Assembly (NCBI GenBank): GCA_017445025.1
Contig: JAFSVJ010000060.1
Location: forward strand, 1-57,768
DNA: 57,768 nucleotides
Origin: Abditibacteriota bacterium
GTDB lineage: Bacteria; Armatimonadota; UBA5829
Direction: 5' to 3'
How positions within the stretch are numbered: the first letter of the stretch is position 1; each line of letters begins with the position of its first letter. Of the stretch, positions 17,359 to 26,246 are shown one piece after another. The notes below the pieces were generated by a model. The model was not told the origin of the DNA and ran no database searches. It saw nothing but the letters and a program-made list of their open reading frames with translations. A program made the translations under genes and the position numbers.

Positions 17359-18285
17359 TTTAGGCATAAGAAATGCAACATAATACCAATTCCAGCCCTT
17401 TAAAATCAATTCAAAGAAAAATATTGAAACAAAAGCTCCCAAAACCATATAAGGTCCGAAAGGTATCATACCTTCTTTGGCATTTTCATCGTTTTTTCTC
17501 TCTCTTATAACTTTTTCTATGCTACCTATAACAGCTCCCACAAAAATAGCTATAAAGAAAGATGCCACAGCAGGCCATACACCATATTGGGCACTTGACA
17601 AAACAGCACCTATTGCACAGGCAAGGAGTGTATCTCCCCCGCCCATAGCTTCTCTTTTAAACAAAAGAGTGCCAAATAAAGTGATTAATATGAAAATCAA
17701 AAAGCAAACTAAAATTCCCCAAATTGAAGGAAGCATGGGAAAACTTATATCCGTCCAAGGAATTTTAATGTGCATGTAGGGGTCAAAACCCCCAACGGCA
17801 TATTGTCCGGCTTTTATGATGTTGATAATATCTTTACACAGTCCCAAAGCTACCCCAAAAATAATCAAACTAATGGGAATTGTATATGTGTCAAAGTCTA
17901 TCATAAATACACATATCAAAGAAGCGGCAAAGAGTGCATAAATAACACAATCAAGTGAATAGCCGAATTTCAAAAACAATCCCACAAACAATAGCCCTGT
18001 TATAAGCTCAATGGTAAAATACCGAGGACTTATAGGATCTTTGCAATATCTACATTTCCTGCCCAAAAACAAATATGAGAACAAAGGAAACAAGTCTAAA
18101 GGTCCTAATCTGTGTTTACACTTAGGGCAATGACTTGGGGGAAAGTTAATGTTAATACCATTAGGAAGTCTGTAAATAACCACATTTAAAAAACTTCCTA
18201 TGGTAATTCCAAATAAAAAAGCAAATATAACACCAAAATAAAATAGACTTTTGGTGATATATATGTCAGAGTTAATAAAATCCAT
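17353..18285 (-). CDS. pilD: Prepilin leader peptidase (A24 family)
   Basis: 310 aa, polytopic membrane aspartic peptidase that cuts class III leaders after Gly and can N-methylate the new N-terminus. The N-terminal domain has GSFLNVVIYRLPNG and the paired zinc motif CPKCKHRL...CRYCKDPISPRYF (about residues 53-88). The catalytic aspartates are in MIDFDTYTIPISL and the GGGD of EAMGGGDTLLACAIGAVL. About seven hydrophobic segments are visible. Its substrates in this window include the small pilin, the three minor pilins and three stand-alone prepilins. It comes 53 bases after pilC behind a hairpin; no Shine-Dalgarno is obvious at the ATG. Confidence 0.93.
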   Translation of the reverse strand: MDFINSDIYITKSLFYFGVIFAFLFGITIGSFLNVVIYRLPNGININFPPSHCPKCKHRLGPLDLFPLFSYLFLGRKCRYCKDPISPRYFTIELITGLLFVGLFLKFGYSLDCVIYALFAASLICVFMIDFDTYTIPISLIIFGVALGLCKDIINIIKAGQYAVGGFDPYMHIKIPWTDISFPMLPSIWGILVCFLIFILITLFGTLLFKREAMGGGDTLLACAIGAVLSSAQYGVWPAVASFFIAIFVGAVIGSIEKVIRERKNDENAKEGMIPFGPYMVLGAFVSIFFFELILKGWNWYYVAFLMPKP

Positions 18286-18300
18286 TTATATAGCAAAATA

Positions 18301-18330
18301 AGGGAAATTGAAGAAAAGATCAATTTCCCT
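18301..18330 (-). terminator. Hairpin terminator after pilC
   Basis: AGGGAAATTG pairs perfectly with CAATTTCCCT (10 bp) around a 10-base loop. On the minus strand it is followed by UAUUUUGC. It lies between pilC and the prepilin peptidase and probably reduces read-through into the peptidase gene. Confidence 0.65.
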
Positions 18331-18338
18331 TTATAAAT

Positions 18339-19559
18339 TTATTCTCCGTTATCGTTAGACATATTCTCAATAATGGCGATAATAGGCATAAATACTGAAA
18401 TAACAATAAATCCTACTATTCCACCAAGGAATATAATAAGCATAGGTTCAAGAGCGGCAGTCAGTGACGCAACAGCTGTATCAACTTCATCCTCATAGAA
18501 CTCGGCAACCTTAACAAGCATAGGGTCAAGGGCACCGGATTCCTGACCGATAGCAATCATCTGAACTACCATTGGAGGGAAGAGTTTACTTCTCTCAAGA
18601 GGAGGAGCCATAGCTTCACCTTCTCGGATTGCTTCTCTCGTTTCAAAGATAGCATCTGAAACTATATCATTTGAAACCGTTCCGGCAACTGTTTCGAGAG
18701 CTTGCAAAATGGGAACACCGGAGGAGAGAAGAGTTGCAAGGGTTCTTGCAAAACGAGAAATACAAACCTTCAAGGTCAAAGGTCCGAAAACCGGAATTTT
18801 TAAACCTACCCAGTCACAAACTCTGTTACCGAATGAAGTCTTTCTGAAAGCTTTGAATGCTACCACAATCACGATAACAATTATACCCAATAACCACCAT
18901 CTTTGCAGGATAAAATCCGAACACATTTTAAGGAATGCCGTGGTGGGAGGCAGTTCCGTCATACCAAGGTCGTTAAACATTTCCAAGAACTTAGGAATAA
19001 CGAAGGTCATAAGGAACAACACGATACCTACAGCGGCACACATAACTACGGTAGGGTATGTCATAGCTGATTTAATCTTGTTCTTAAGCTTAACGTCCGC
19101 TTCAAGGAATTCTGACAATCTGTGAAGAGATTCTTCAAGGTTACCACCGATTTCACCGGCTCTGATCAAACCTACAAACAAACGGTCAAATATATTTGGA
19201 TATTTAGCTAAAGATTTATTAAGCATGTTACCGGATTCAACATCCAACTTAACATCTTCAAGAACGGTTCTAAGCTTGGGACTTTCAACCTGTTCAGCCA
19301 AAACATTTAAACATCGAACTAAAGTAACACCGGCGTCAACCATAACAGAAAACTGTCTACACATAACAGACAGATGTTTGGTCTTAACACCACCCATTAC
19401 TCTTCTGGCTTTCTTTACTGATTTTGTGGCTTTAATTTCCAAAACCACAAAGCCTTGTTCCACCAAACGAGCACGAAGCACATCTTCGCTATCGGCTTCA
19501 GCATTTCCTTCAAATACTGAGCCGGACTCATCTTTAATGGTATAAGCCCAACTTGCCAT
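18339..19559 (-). CDS. pilC: Type IV pilus inner-membrane platform protein PilC
   Basis: 406 aa, the normal length for PilC/GspF platform proteins, which couple the assembly ATPases to pilin extraction from the inner membrane. Two repeated T2SSF domains are visible: residues about 70-190 (MCRQFSVMVDAGVTLVRCLNVLAEQ..., ...FVGLIRAGEIGGNLEESL) and about 270-390 (FARTLATLLSSGVPILQALETVAG..., ...QMIAIGQESGALDPMLVKVAEFYE). Three membrane segments follow the standard pattern (about 170, 220 and 380). The first 60 residues form the small N-terminal beta domain. It lies 16 bases after pilT. Confidence 0.94.
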   Translation of the reverse strand: MASWAYTIKDESGSVFEGNAEADSEDVLRARLVEQGFVVLEIKATKSVKKARRVMGGVKTKHLSVMCRQFSVMVDAGVTLVRCLNVLAEQVESPKLRTVLEDVKLDVESGNMLNKSLAKYPNIFDRLFVGLIRAGEIGGNLEESLHRLSEFLEADVKLKNKIKSAMTYPTVVMCAAVGIVLFLMTFVIPKFLEMFNDLGMTELPPTTAFLKMCSDFILQRWWLLGIIVIVIVVAFKAFRKTSFGNRVCDWVGLKIPVFGPLTLKVCISRFARTLATLLSSGVPILQALETVAGTVSNDIVSDAIFETREAIREGEAMAPPLERSKLFPPMVVQMIAIGQESGALDPMLVKVAEFYEDEVDTAVASLTAALEPMLIIFLGGIVGFIVISVFMPIIAIIENMSNDNGE

Positions 19560-19574
19560 AGAAATTACCTCCTA

Positions 19575-20783
19575 TTAAATTCCGGAGCCTGCACCTGATG
19601 CAATCATCTTCTTAAGTTCTTCTTGACTCATAGCTTTGCTTATGGCGTCATCGTATGTGATTAAGCCTTCTTCATAAAGCTTTTTAAGGTGCTGGTCCAT
19701 AGTTTGCATACCTATACTATTACTTATCTGAATAATAGAGGTCATTTGGTGAGATTTTGCCTCACGTATCAAGTTACGAATAGCCGGAGTTCCAATCATA
19801 ATCTCCATGGCAGCTATTCTTCCCTTTCCTGTTGCTCTCTTTAAGAGTTGCTGACACAAAATAGCTTGAAGAGAGTTAGAAAGCATAAGTCTTATCTGTT
19901 CCTGCTGTTCTGAAGGGAAAGAGTCTACAATTCTATCAACTGTGGAAGAAGCTGAATTGGTGTGCAAAGTTGCAAATACAAGGTGACCGGTTTCAGCAGC
20001 ACGGATAGCGTTCTGCATGGTATCAAGGTCTCTCATTTCACCAACAAGAATAACATCAGGGTCTTCACGCATAGCAGCTCTTAATGCGTTACCGAAAGAT
20101 TTGGTATCTACACCAACCTCTCTCTGGTTAACCAAACTCTTATTGTGGTTGTGAACAAACTCAACAGGGTCCTCAATGGTAATAATGTGTTCACTTCTCT
20201 CTCTGTTAATCTTTGAAATCATAGCGGCAAGAGTAGTGGATTTTCCACAACCGGTAGGTCCCGTCACAAGGATTAATCCTCTCGGTTTATTACAAATTTC
20301 ATTAAGAATTGAAGGAAGTTGCATTTCTTCAACGGTAGGAATCTTAACCGGAATAACACGGAAGGCACCTGCCATATTTCCTCTATCCCTCAAAATGTTA
20401 ACTCTAAAACGAGCTAAATTTTCTACATAGTAAGAAATATCAAGTTCCCAGTTTTCTTCAAACTTTTGAATCTGTTCATCGTTTAAAATATCATAAATAA
20501 CCCTTTGAAGAAGAGTGGCTTTTAAATTTTCATAATTTAACTTTTTAAGACCACCGTCTCTTCTGATGGTGGGAGGCATACCTACAGCAAGGTGTAAGTC
20601 GGAACCACCCAAGTTAACCATTTCAGTCAAAAGGTCATCAAGGTGAATATCGTTTAAAGGTCTCGGAGGTCCGGGAGGTCCTAATCTAATTTCCTCTTCA
20701 ACTTTTGGGGCTGCGGGAGCAGCCGGTGGTGCTGCGGGAGGAGCGGCGGGTGGAGGTGTTGCTCCTTTTACTTCTTCAGCCAT
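19575..20783 (-). CDS. pilT: Type IV pilus retraction ATPase PilT
   Basis: 402 aa from ATG 20783, chosen because it has an AAGGAG Shine-Dalgarno; the upstream Met at 20828 would overlap pilB. Residues 8-45 are a Pro/Ala-rich linker (PPPAAPPAAPP...), an extension on the usual PilT of about 350 aa. The PAS-like domain is followed by Walker A GPTGCGKSTTLAAM, the Asp box, Walker B ILVGEMRDLDT, and the His box AETGHLVFATLHTNSA. The C-terminal part AIRNLIREAKSHQMTSIIQ is typical of PilT. It drives pilus disassembly. It is 22 bases after pilB. Confidence 0.93.
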   Translation of the reverse strand: MAEEVKGATPPPAAPPAAPPAAPAAPKVEEEIRLGPPGPPRPLNDIHLDDLLTEMVNLGGSDLHLAVGMPPTIRRDGGLKKLNYENLKATLLQRVIYDILNDEQIQKFEENWELDISYYVENLARFRVNILRDRGNMAGAFRVIPVKIPTVEEMQLPSILNEICNKPRGLILVTGPTGCGKSTTLAAMISKINRERSEHIITIEDPVEFVHNHNKSLVNQREVGVDTKSFGNALRAAMREDPDVILVGEMRDLDTMQNAIRAAETGHLVFATLHTNSASSTVDRIVDSFPSEQQEQIRLMLSNSLQAILCQQLLKRATGKGRIAAMEIMIGTPAIRNLIREAKSHQMTSIIQISNSIGMQTMDQHLKKLYEEGLITYDDAISKAMSQEELKKMIASGAGSGI

Positions 20784-20805
20784 ATATATCTCCTTAATAA
20801 ATCTA

Positions 20806-22590
20806 CTATGTACCTGCGGTAAATACAACTCTCATAACTTCATCAGGAGTTGTTATACCTTCAAGAACCTTACTCAAACCGTCTTCTTTCAATTCGTGCA
20901 TACCTGCGGCTTTTGCAGCTTCACGAATGTTAGAAACAGGACTCTTACGAACAATGTGTTCACGAACTTCATCGTTAACAGTCATAAGCTCGTGGATACC
21001 AACTCTGCCCTTATAACCTGTGTTTCTACACTTTTCACAACCAACACCACGATAAAGGGTGACAATTTGGTCATCATCCATATCTTTGTAACCAAATCTT
21101 CGAAGCTCACTGGCTTTAACTTCGTAAGAAGTTTTACAGTTATTACATATTCTTCTTGCAAGTCTTTGAGCCAAGATACCAACAACCGTAGCGGAAATAA
21201 GGTATTCTTCAACACCCATATCCGCAAGACGGATAACGGATGAAGGAGCATCGTTGGTGTGGAGGGTGGAAAGAACAAGGTGACCGGTCAAAGCTGATTC
21301 AACAGCAATAGATGCGGTTTCATAGTCTCTCATTTCACCAACCATGATAATATCAGGGTCCTGACGCAAGAATGAACGAAGAGCTGTGGCAAAGGTCAAA
21401 CCTGCTTTCTTGTTAACGTGAACCTGAGCAATACCGGGTAACTGGTATTCAACAGGGTCCTCTACGGTAAGAATATTCTTTTCAATAGTATTTAATTTGT
21501 GTAATATTGAATAAAGTGTGGTAGTCTTTCCGGAACCCGTAGGTCCTGTCATCAAAAGCATACCGTTAGGCTGAGTAATAATTTCTTCAAGTTCAGCCTG
21601 AACGTCAGCGTTAAATCCTAATTTATTAAGACCAAGGAGAACAGAGGTTTTATCCAAAATTCTCATAACGATCTTTTCACCATAAACTGTAGGAAGACAG
21701 GATACACGCAAGTCGTAGTCTTTCTTATCTAACATGATACCGATACGACCATCCTGAGGTGCTCTTCTTTCAGCAATGTTCATATCGGACATAATCTTAA
21801 ATCTGGAAGTTAAGGGTTTATCAACATACTTAGGAAGAGGCATAACTTCGTGCAAAACACCATCGATTCTATATCTTACACGAACATTGTCCCTTTGAGG
21901 TTCTACGTGAATATCGGAAGCACCATCTTTAATTGCAAGTTGAATAATGGAATATGCCAATCTAACGATAGGTGCCGTGTTCTGTTCATCGGCACTTTCA
22001 TCTTCTTCTTCGTCGTCACCTTGGTCAAGTCCAACTTGAACCAAATCTTGACGAACACCTGCAGAAAGAGCATCTCCCTTATCATCTTTTTGAACCAAGT
22101 CTCCCTCTTCTGTTTGGTGAACGGGAACCAAACTTCCGCCTTCGGCTGTGCTCTTATAGAAAGTGCTGATGGCGTTCATAATTTCTTCTTCCGTTCCTAT
22201 ACAAACTCTTATGTTTGCACCGCTTAAAGTCAATTTAATATCTTGTATAGCTGCAGTGTCATTTGGGTTTGCCAAACAGACAAAGATTTGGTCTTTTCTT
22301 TTTCCCAAAGCAATAGCTTTATGTCTTCTGGCTACATGTTCGGGAATCATTGTTGCAACATTGGGATCAATTGAATTCTTTGATTTTTCAAAATCAAAAA
22401 ACAATAGGTTGTAGGATTCAGCCTTTGCTTCTATAACCTGTTTTTCGGTCACAAAGCCAAAATCCATAGCAATTTTACCAATTTCACCGGGGGCATTTTT
22501 CTGTGCCACCTTAACTTGGTCTAATTGATCTTGGGTCATATAACCCTTGGATACTAAGATTTCTCCTACATCCTTTCTCGCTAAAGCCAT
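20806..22590 (-). CDS. pilB: Type IV pilus extension ATPase PilB
   Basis: 594 aa, typical for PilB/GspE. The N-terminal MshEN-type domain (about residues 1-155; GEILVSKGYMTQDQLDQV, ... IPEHVARRHKAIALGKR) is often a c-di-GMP sensor; binding here is not shown. The ATPase domain has Walker A GPTGSGKTTTLYSIL, Walker B IIMVGEMRDYET and the His box ALTGHLVLSTLHTNDAP. The tetracysteine zinc motif CNNCKTSYE...CEKCRNTGYKGR near residues 475-525 is complete. It is the first gene of the pilus cluster and powers pilin polymerisation. The start has a weak AGGAG Shine-Dalgarno. Confidence 0.94.
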   Translation of the reverse strand: MALARKDVGEILVSKGYMTQDQLDQVKVAQKNAPGEIGKIAMDFGFVTEKQVIEAKAESYNLLFFDFEKSKNSIDPNVATMIPEHVARRHKAIALGKRKDQIFVCLANPNDTAAIQDIKLTLSGANIRVCIGTEEEIMNAISTFYKSTAEGGSLVPVHQTEEGDLVQKDDKGDALSAGVRQDLVQVGLDQGDDEEEDESADEQNTAPIVRLAYSIIQLAIKDGASDIHVEPQRDNVRVRYRIDGVLHEVMPLPKYVDKPLTSRFKIMSDMNIAERRAPQDGRIGIMLDKKDYDLRVSCLPTVYGEKIVMRILDKTSVLLGLNKLGFNADVQAELEEIITQPNGMLLMTGPTGSGKTTTLYSILHKLNTIEKNILTVEDPVEYQLPGIAQVHVNKKAGLTFATALRSFLRQDPDIIMVGEMRDYETASIAVESALTGHLVLSTLHTNDAPSSVIRLADMGVEEYLISATVVGILAQRLARRICNNCKTSYEVKASELRRFGYKDMDDDQIVTLYRGVGCEKCRNTGYKGRVGIHELMTVNDEVREHIVRKSPVSNIREAAKAAGMHELKEDGLSKVLEGITTPDEVMRVVFTAGT

Positions 22591-22692
22591 ATTTCGCTCC
22601 TAACAACACACTATTTATATTAAGTTATATATATGTGCAAAAATCAACCGTATTCATAAAAAAAGTAATTTTTTTAAATACAGTATATAATT

Positions 22693-22698
22693 ATTATA
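22693..22698 (-). promoter_or_regulatory. Possible -10 of the pilus operon
   Basis: TGGTATAAT on the minus strand (extended -10), giving a leader of about 95 bases before pilB. The -35 position reads TTTAAA, a poor match, so this rests on the extended -10 alone. Confidence 0.4.
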
Positions 22699-22716
22699 CC
22701 ACAATTTACAAAAAAT

Positions 22717-23244
22717 TTAAAGTATTAAGTCTATATTTTTAATATATTTTTTAATAATTTTTTCAAAAAATCGAGAAATTTTGGTTCCTTTGAACTCTTT
22801 TTGGTCAATTTGATCCACTAAAATAGTATAAAAACCCGCTTTGTTACCGCCTTTTATATCTGTAAATAGTTGATCCCCCACACAAGCCATATTTTTTGGC
22901 AAAATATTTAATTTTTTTGCGGCTTTTAAATAATTTCTTTTTTGGGGCTTAAATGCGGGATGAATATAATCACAACCTAAAGTCTTTGAAATATGAGCCA
23001 ATCTTTTTGTATGAATTGTATTACTGAGAATAAAAAATTTAATACCAAGGCTCTTTCCTTTATTCACCCATTCCAAAGAAGAAGGCGGAACATCATACTC
23101 TTTCCAAGGTAGAATTGTATTGTCAAGGTCTAAAACAATTCCTTCAATGCCCTCCTCTTTTAATTTTACAAAATCAATATCACAAACAGAGTGGACATAA
23201 AGGTTAGGAGCAACACTCTCTCCTATTTTATATAAAATATTCAT
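22717..23244 (-). CDS. YqeG-type HAD phosphatase
   Basis: 175 aa, the usual length of the YqeG HAD-IIIA family. Motif I is LDLDNTILPW near residue 38, with the nucleophile and acid aspartates. Motif II is the Ser of FFILSNT. The Lys is in AFKPQKRNY, and motif IV is CVGDQLFTDIKGGNKAG. YqeG proteins are thought to be phosphatidylglycerophosphate phosphatases in some bacteria; the substrate here is not known. It follows mltG after a 163-base gap and ends 127 bases before pilB, on the same strand. There is no signal peptide. Confidence 0.8.
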   Translation of the reverse strand: MNILYKIGESVAPNLYVHSVCDIDFVKLKEEGIEGIVLDLDNTILPWKEYDVPPSSLEWVNKGKSLGIKFFILSNTIHTKRLAHISKTLGCDYIHPAFKPQKRNYLKAAKKLNILPKNMACVGDQLFTDIKGGNKAGFYTILVDQIDQKEFKGTKISRFFEKIIKKYIKNIDLIL

Positions 23245-23296
23245 CTTTTATTTCAATGCACATTCACAAACAAACTATTTTTTTATATAAATTAAA

Positions 23297-23334
23297 TTCC
23301 CTTTATCTCGCAAGCGAGCGGATACAAAAGGGAA
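23297..23334. repeat. Nested inverted repeat between mltG and the HAD gene
   Basis: TTCCCTTT pairs with AAAGGGAA, enclosing a second perfect stem CTCGC/GCGAG. The neighbouring 23335-23375 is unusually G-rich for the window. It may be a terminator for mltG (minus strand) or a member of a dispersed intergenic element; compare 48989-49080 and 55261-55420. Confidence 0.45.
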
Positions 23335-23407
23335 GACAGGCAGTCCCACGAGTAGCAGGGAGGAGAGATTCATATTTTTTTAGATAATGCCTATTGTGGG
23401 GTCTGTT

Positions 23408-24454
23408 TTATTCTCGGACCTTTTTAATATTCTCGTTATGCTCCTCTAAGGTTTTGGCAAAAATGTGAGAGCCGTCCGCTTTAGCTACATAATAAAGATA
23501 ATCCGTTTCTTTGGGATGACAAGCGGCATAAAAACATTTCTCTCCCGGGTTGCAAATAGGCCCCTTGGGGAGACCTTTAACAACATAAGTGTTATAGGGA
23601 GTTTTCTTTTTTAAATCTTTATATAATACTCTATCCTTATTATCGGTGCTTTTTCCGGGAACATAGGACACGGTAGCGTCTATTTGCAAGGGCATTTTCT
23701 TTGAAAGCCTATTATAAATAACCGAAGCCGTGAGCTCTCTTTCACCCTCTACTTTAACTTCCCGCTCTATAAGAGAAGCCACTGTTAACACTTTATACAA
23801 AGCTTCATTGTAATCGCTTGTATTAAAATATTTCTGACCGCAATAGACTATATCGGTCATATATTTAGCTTGGATTCTTTTATCAAAATTCCAAAGCATT
23901 TTTTCTATAAATTCATCGGAAGTAGTGGTATTGCTCACAGTATATGTATCAGGGAAAAGATAACCTTCCAAACTGTCCCCATACAAATGATTATAAGGAA
24001 CAATTTTGACATTTAGTGCTTTATCATCAAATTTTTTGGCTATATCCGGACACTGATTTGTATAATTCCTTAACCTGTTTTGTATTTGAGCAACAGTCCA
24101 ACCCTCGGGGATAACAATTTTTATACTCTTCTGATAGGAGCTTTTGGTTAATTCATTAACAATAGCATAGACTCCCATTGAAGAAGAAAATTTATGAGTT
24201 CCGTATTTGATTTTGGTGTCAGCATGTTTCTGTCTCACGGCAAGTTTAAAAGCAAATTCACTTTTTATAAGATTATTTTCTTTTAATTTATGACCTATGG
24301 AAGATATACTCTCTCCCTTTTCGATACCCACAAAGATATCATTATTGCCACTACCGGGAGATATTGCTATAAACCACCAAATAAGAAGTGCAAGAATTAT
24401 AAGAGAAATAATTCTTATATATCTCGGTTTTCTTTTTTTTCTTTTTTTTGTCAT
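23408..24454 (-). CDS. mltG: Endolytic murein transglycosylase MltG
   Basis: 348 aa, normal for MltG (YceG), the inner-membrane enzyme that cleaves nascent glycan strands and ends their growth. A basic N-terminus (TKKRKKRKPRYIR) precedes one membrane helix at about residues 13-32. A LysM-like segment follows (IEKGESISSIGHKLKENNLI). The catalytic Glu is in ASLIEREVKVEGER, followed by SVIYNRLSKKMPLQIDATVSY and the C-terminal KGLPKGPICNPG.KCFYAA block. No Shine-Dalgarno is present. The -10 box ends about 10 bases before the ATG, so the message is probably leaderless. Confidence 0.92.
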   Translation of the reverse strand: MTKKRKKRKPRYIRIISLIILALLIWWFIAISPGSGNNDIFVGIEKGESISSIGHKLKENNLIKSEFAFKLAVRQKHADTKIKYGTHKFSSSMGVYAIVNELTKSSYQKSIKIVIPEGWTVAQIQNRLRNYTNQCPDIAKKFDDKALNVKIVPYNHLYGDSLEGYLFPDTYTVSNTTTSDEFIEKMLWNFDKRIQAKYMTDIVYCGQKYFNTSDYNEALYKVLTVASLIEREVKVEGERELTASVIYNRLSKKMPLQIDATVSYVPGKSTDNKDRVLYKDLKKKTPYNTYVVKGLPKGPICNPGEKCFYAACHPKETDYLYYVAKADGSHIFAKTLEEHNENIKKVRE

Positions 24455-24463
24455 TACATAATC

Positions 24464-24493
24464 ATTATACCATATTTAAATATTAAAATGCAA
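24464..24493 (-). promoter_or_regulatory. Promoter of mltG (near-leaderless)
   Basis: Minus strand TTGCAT, 18 bases, TATAAT, with TGG before the -10. The expected start point is 3 to 4 bases from the mltG ATG. Divergent TATAAT boxes for the next gene lie at 24526-24555 on the plus strand (TTGATT at 24507, 18 bases, TATAAT at 24531). Confidence 0.5.
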
Positions 24494-24567
24494 TTTTAAT
24501 AATAATTTGATTTTTTACCCTTAATTATAATATAATTATAATGTAATATTATAATATAAAAATAGTT

Positions 24568-26244
24568 ATGGATTTAACAATGAACAAGAAAACCCTTGTA
24601 TTTTTTATTATATTTTTTATAATAATAGGAATTAGTGCATACTTAAATTACAGTGGTATTAAGTGGAGCCTTCCAAATGACAGCCACTATTACTCTTACC
24701 ACCCGGATGAAGGAATAAACATAGGCGGTGCCATAAGAATTTTCGGTGGAGCAAAAGAGCCCGGCTTTTACAACTACTCCTCACTTTATTTTTATTTGGT
24801 TGCTTATGCTCTGTCCTTTTCCTCCTCTTTTGGAATATTAAATTTAGGTGAGACCCTGACAGCTGACAATTTAAGAACAATTTATATGTGCGGAAGAATG
24901 ACCTCGGTTATCTTTTCTGTATTAACCGTGGCTCTTGTAATGCTGACCGGATATAGATTAAAACGAAAGAAAATAGGACTTGCGGCAGGTCTCTTCTGTG
25001 CCTTATGCCCTATTTTCATTATGCACTCAAAATTTATTGCGGTTGACATTACCTGTGGCTTTTTCGTGGCTCTCACTATTTTTCTTTCTACCTATCTTAT
25101 TAAAACCGAAAACATTAACCCCTTTGCCAAAAGTGAGAGAAAAACATTCCTTTTGCCACTCATACTCTCCTTTGTTGCCGTAGGTCTTGCAATGGGAACC
25201 AAATATAACGGTTTGATTGTTTTCCTTGTGCCCTTATGTGTATTAATATTTTCCTTAATAAAAAAACAGTTATCAATTAAGGATTTCATTCTTCTTTTCA
25301 TAATGGGAGGAGCTTTCACATTAATTACATTTTTAATCACCACTCCGGGATTATTTTTAAATACAGGTCAATTTATTAAAGATTTTACCTACGAGCTTAA
25401 CCACATGAAAATAGGTCACGGGGACGAATTTGTAAATACAGGTTTGGGTTTAATATACACTTTCAAAGAAAACATGTATTGGGGTATGGGACTTATATTT
25501 TCAATAATAAGTGTCATTGCTCTGATTTACGGATTTTTCACCAAAAATACTCTCATAAAATCTGTTGGAATATTTATTATAATATACTATATTTCCGCTT
25601 CTATGGGGCAAGTCAGATTTGCAAGATATATAATTCCTCTCCTTCCCGCTTTTTCTCTCATAAGTGCTTTTATGCTTGTTGATATTTACCAAAAAAACAA
25701 TAAAATTTATAAAACATTTGCGGTTATAGGCATATTGATTATACTCGGACAAAACGGGTGGAGTGCTTTCAGAACAGATATGTCCATGACAGTGTTAGAC
25801 AATCGGGACACTGTTTACAACACATTAATAAGTGATTATAAGAAAATAACCATAGGTCTCCCCACTGTTCCTTGGTTTTACTCCCCTCCTTTCATAAAGG
25901 AAACCTCCGTTATGAGAAGCCAAAGATATGATTTTGCAAAGGAATGTAAAGAATTTAATTTATTATGCCAAGAGGAAGAAAAAGACGAGTGGAACAGCGA
26001 ATTCCTAATAGAAAATATGCCTGAGTATGTTCTCATATCTTCAATAGAAGAATTTCACAAAAAACGAGTGGGAAACAAGAATTATGAAGAATATATGAAA
26101 GTAATAAATGAAAACTACCAACCGGAGCAGGTTTGGAAAGGGTTTAACATAGGTCCCACAGAACCCACAAACAAATACTATCTCCCCAGTGATATGACCT
26201 ATATTCAGCCTGATTTCACTTTATATAAATTAAAAAAGGATTAA
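24568..26244 (+). CDS. GT39-like integral membrane glycosyltransferase
   Basis: 558 aa with about 10 to 11 hydrophobic segments, the first at residues 8-25. After it comes a loop with SHYYSYHPDEGINIG. The HPDE acidic motif in the first periplasmic loop is what PMT/ArnT-type (GT39) glycosyltransferases use, with a polyprenyl-phosphate sugar donor. The C-terminal 130 residues are soluble. The acceptor cannot be told from sequence. The start has no Shine-Dalgarno; a second Met four codons later is possible. It is followed after 2 bases by the dehydrogenase gene, so the two are probably co-transcribed. Confidence 0.75.
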   Translation: MDLTMNKKTLVFFIIFFIIIGISAYLNYSGIKWSLPNDSHYYSYHPDEGINIGGAIRIFGGAKEPGFYNYSSLYFYLVAYALSFSSSFGILNLGETLTADNLRTIYMCGRMTSVIFSVLTVALVMLTGYRLKRKKIGLAAGLFCALCPIFIMHSKFIAVDITCGFFVALTIFLSTYLIKTENINPFAKSERKTFLLPLILSFVAVGLAMGTKYNGLIVFLVPLCVLIFSLIKKQLSIKDFILLFIMGGAFTLITFLITTPGLFLNTGQFIKDFTYELNHMKIGHGDEFVNTGLGLIYTFKENMYWGMGLIFSIISVIALIYGFFTKNTLIKSVGIFIIIYYISASMGQVRFARYIIPLLPAFSLISAFMLVDIYQKNNKIYKTFAVIGILIILGQNGWSAFRTDMSMTVLDNRDTVYNTLISDYKKITIGLPTVPWFYSPPFIKETSVMRSQRYDFAKECKEFNLLCQEEEKDEWNSEFLIENMPEYVLISSIEEFHKKRVGNKNYEEYMKVINENYQPEQVWKGFNIGPTEPTNKYYLPSDMTYIQPDFTLYKLKKD

Positions 26245-26246
26245 TT

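Noticed and set aside
20784..20828. Upstream pilT start
   Set aside because: It overlaps pilB and lacks a Shine-Dalgarno; ATG 20783 has AAGGAG.
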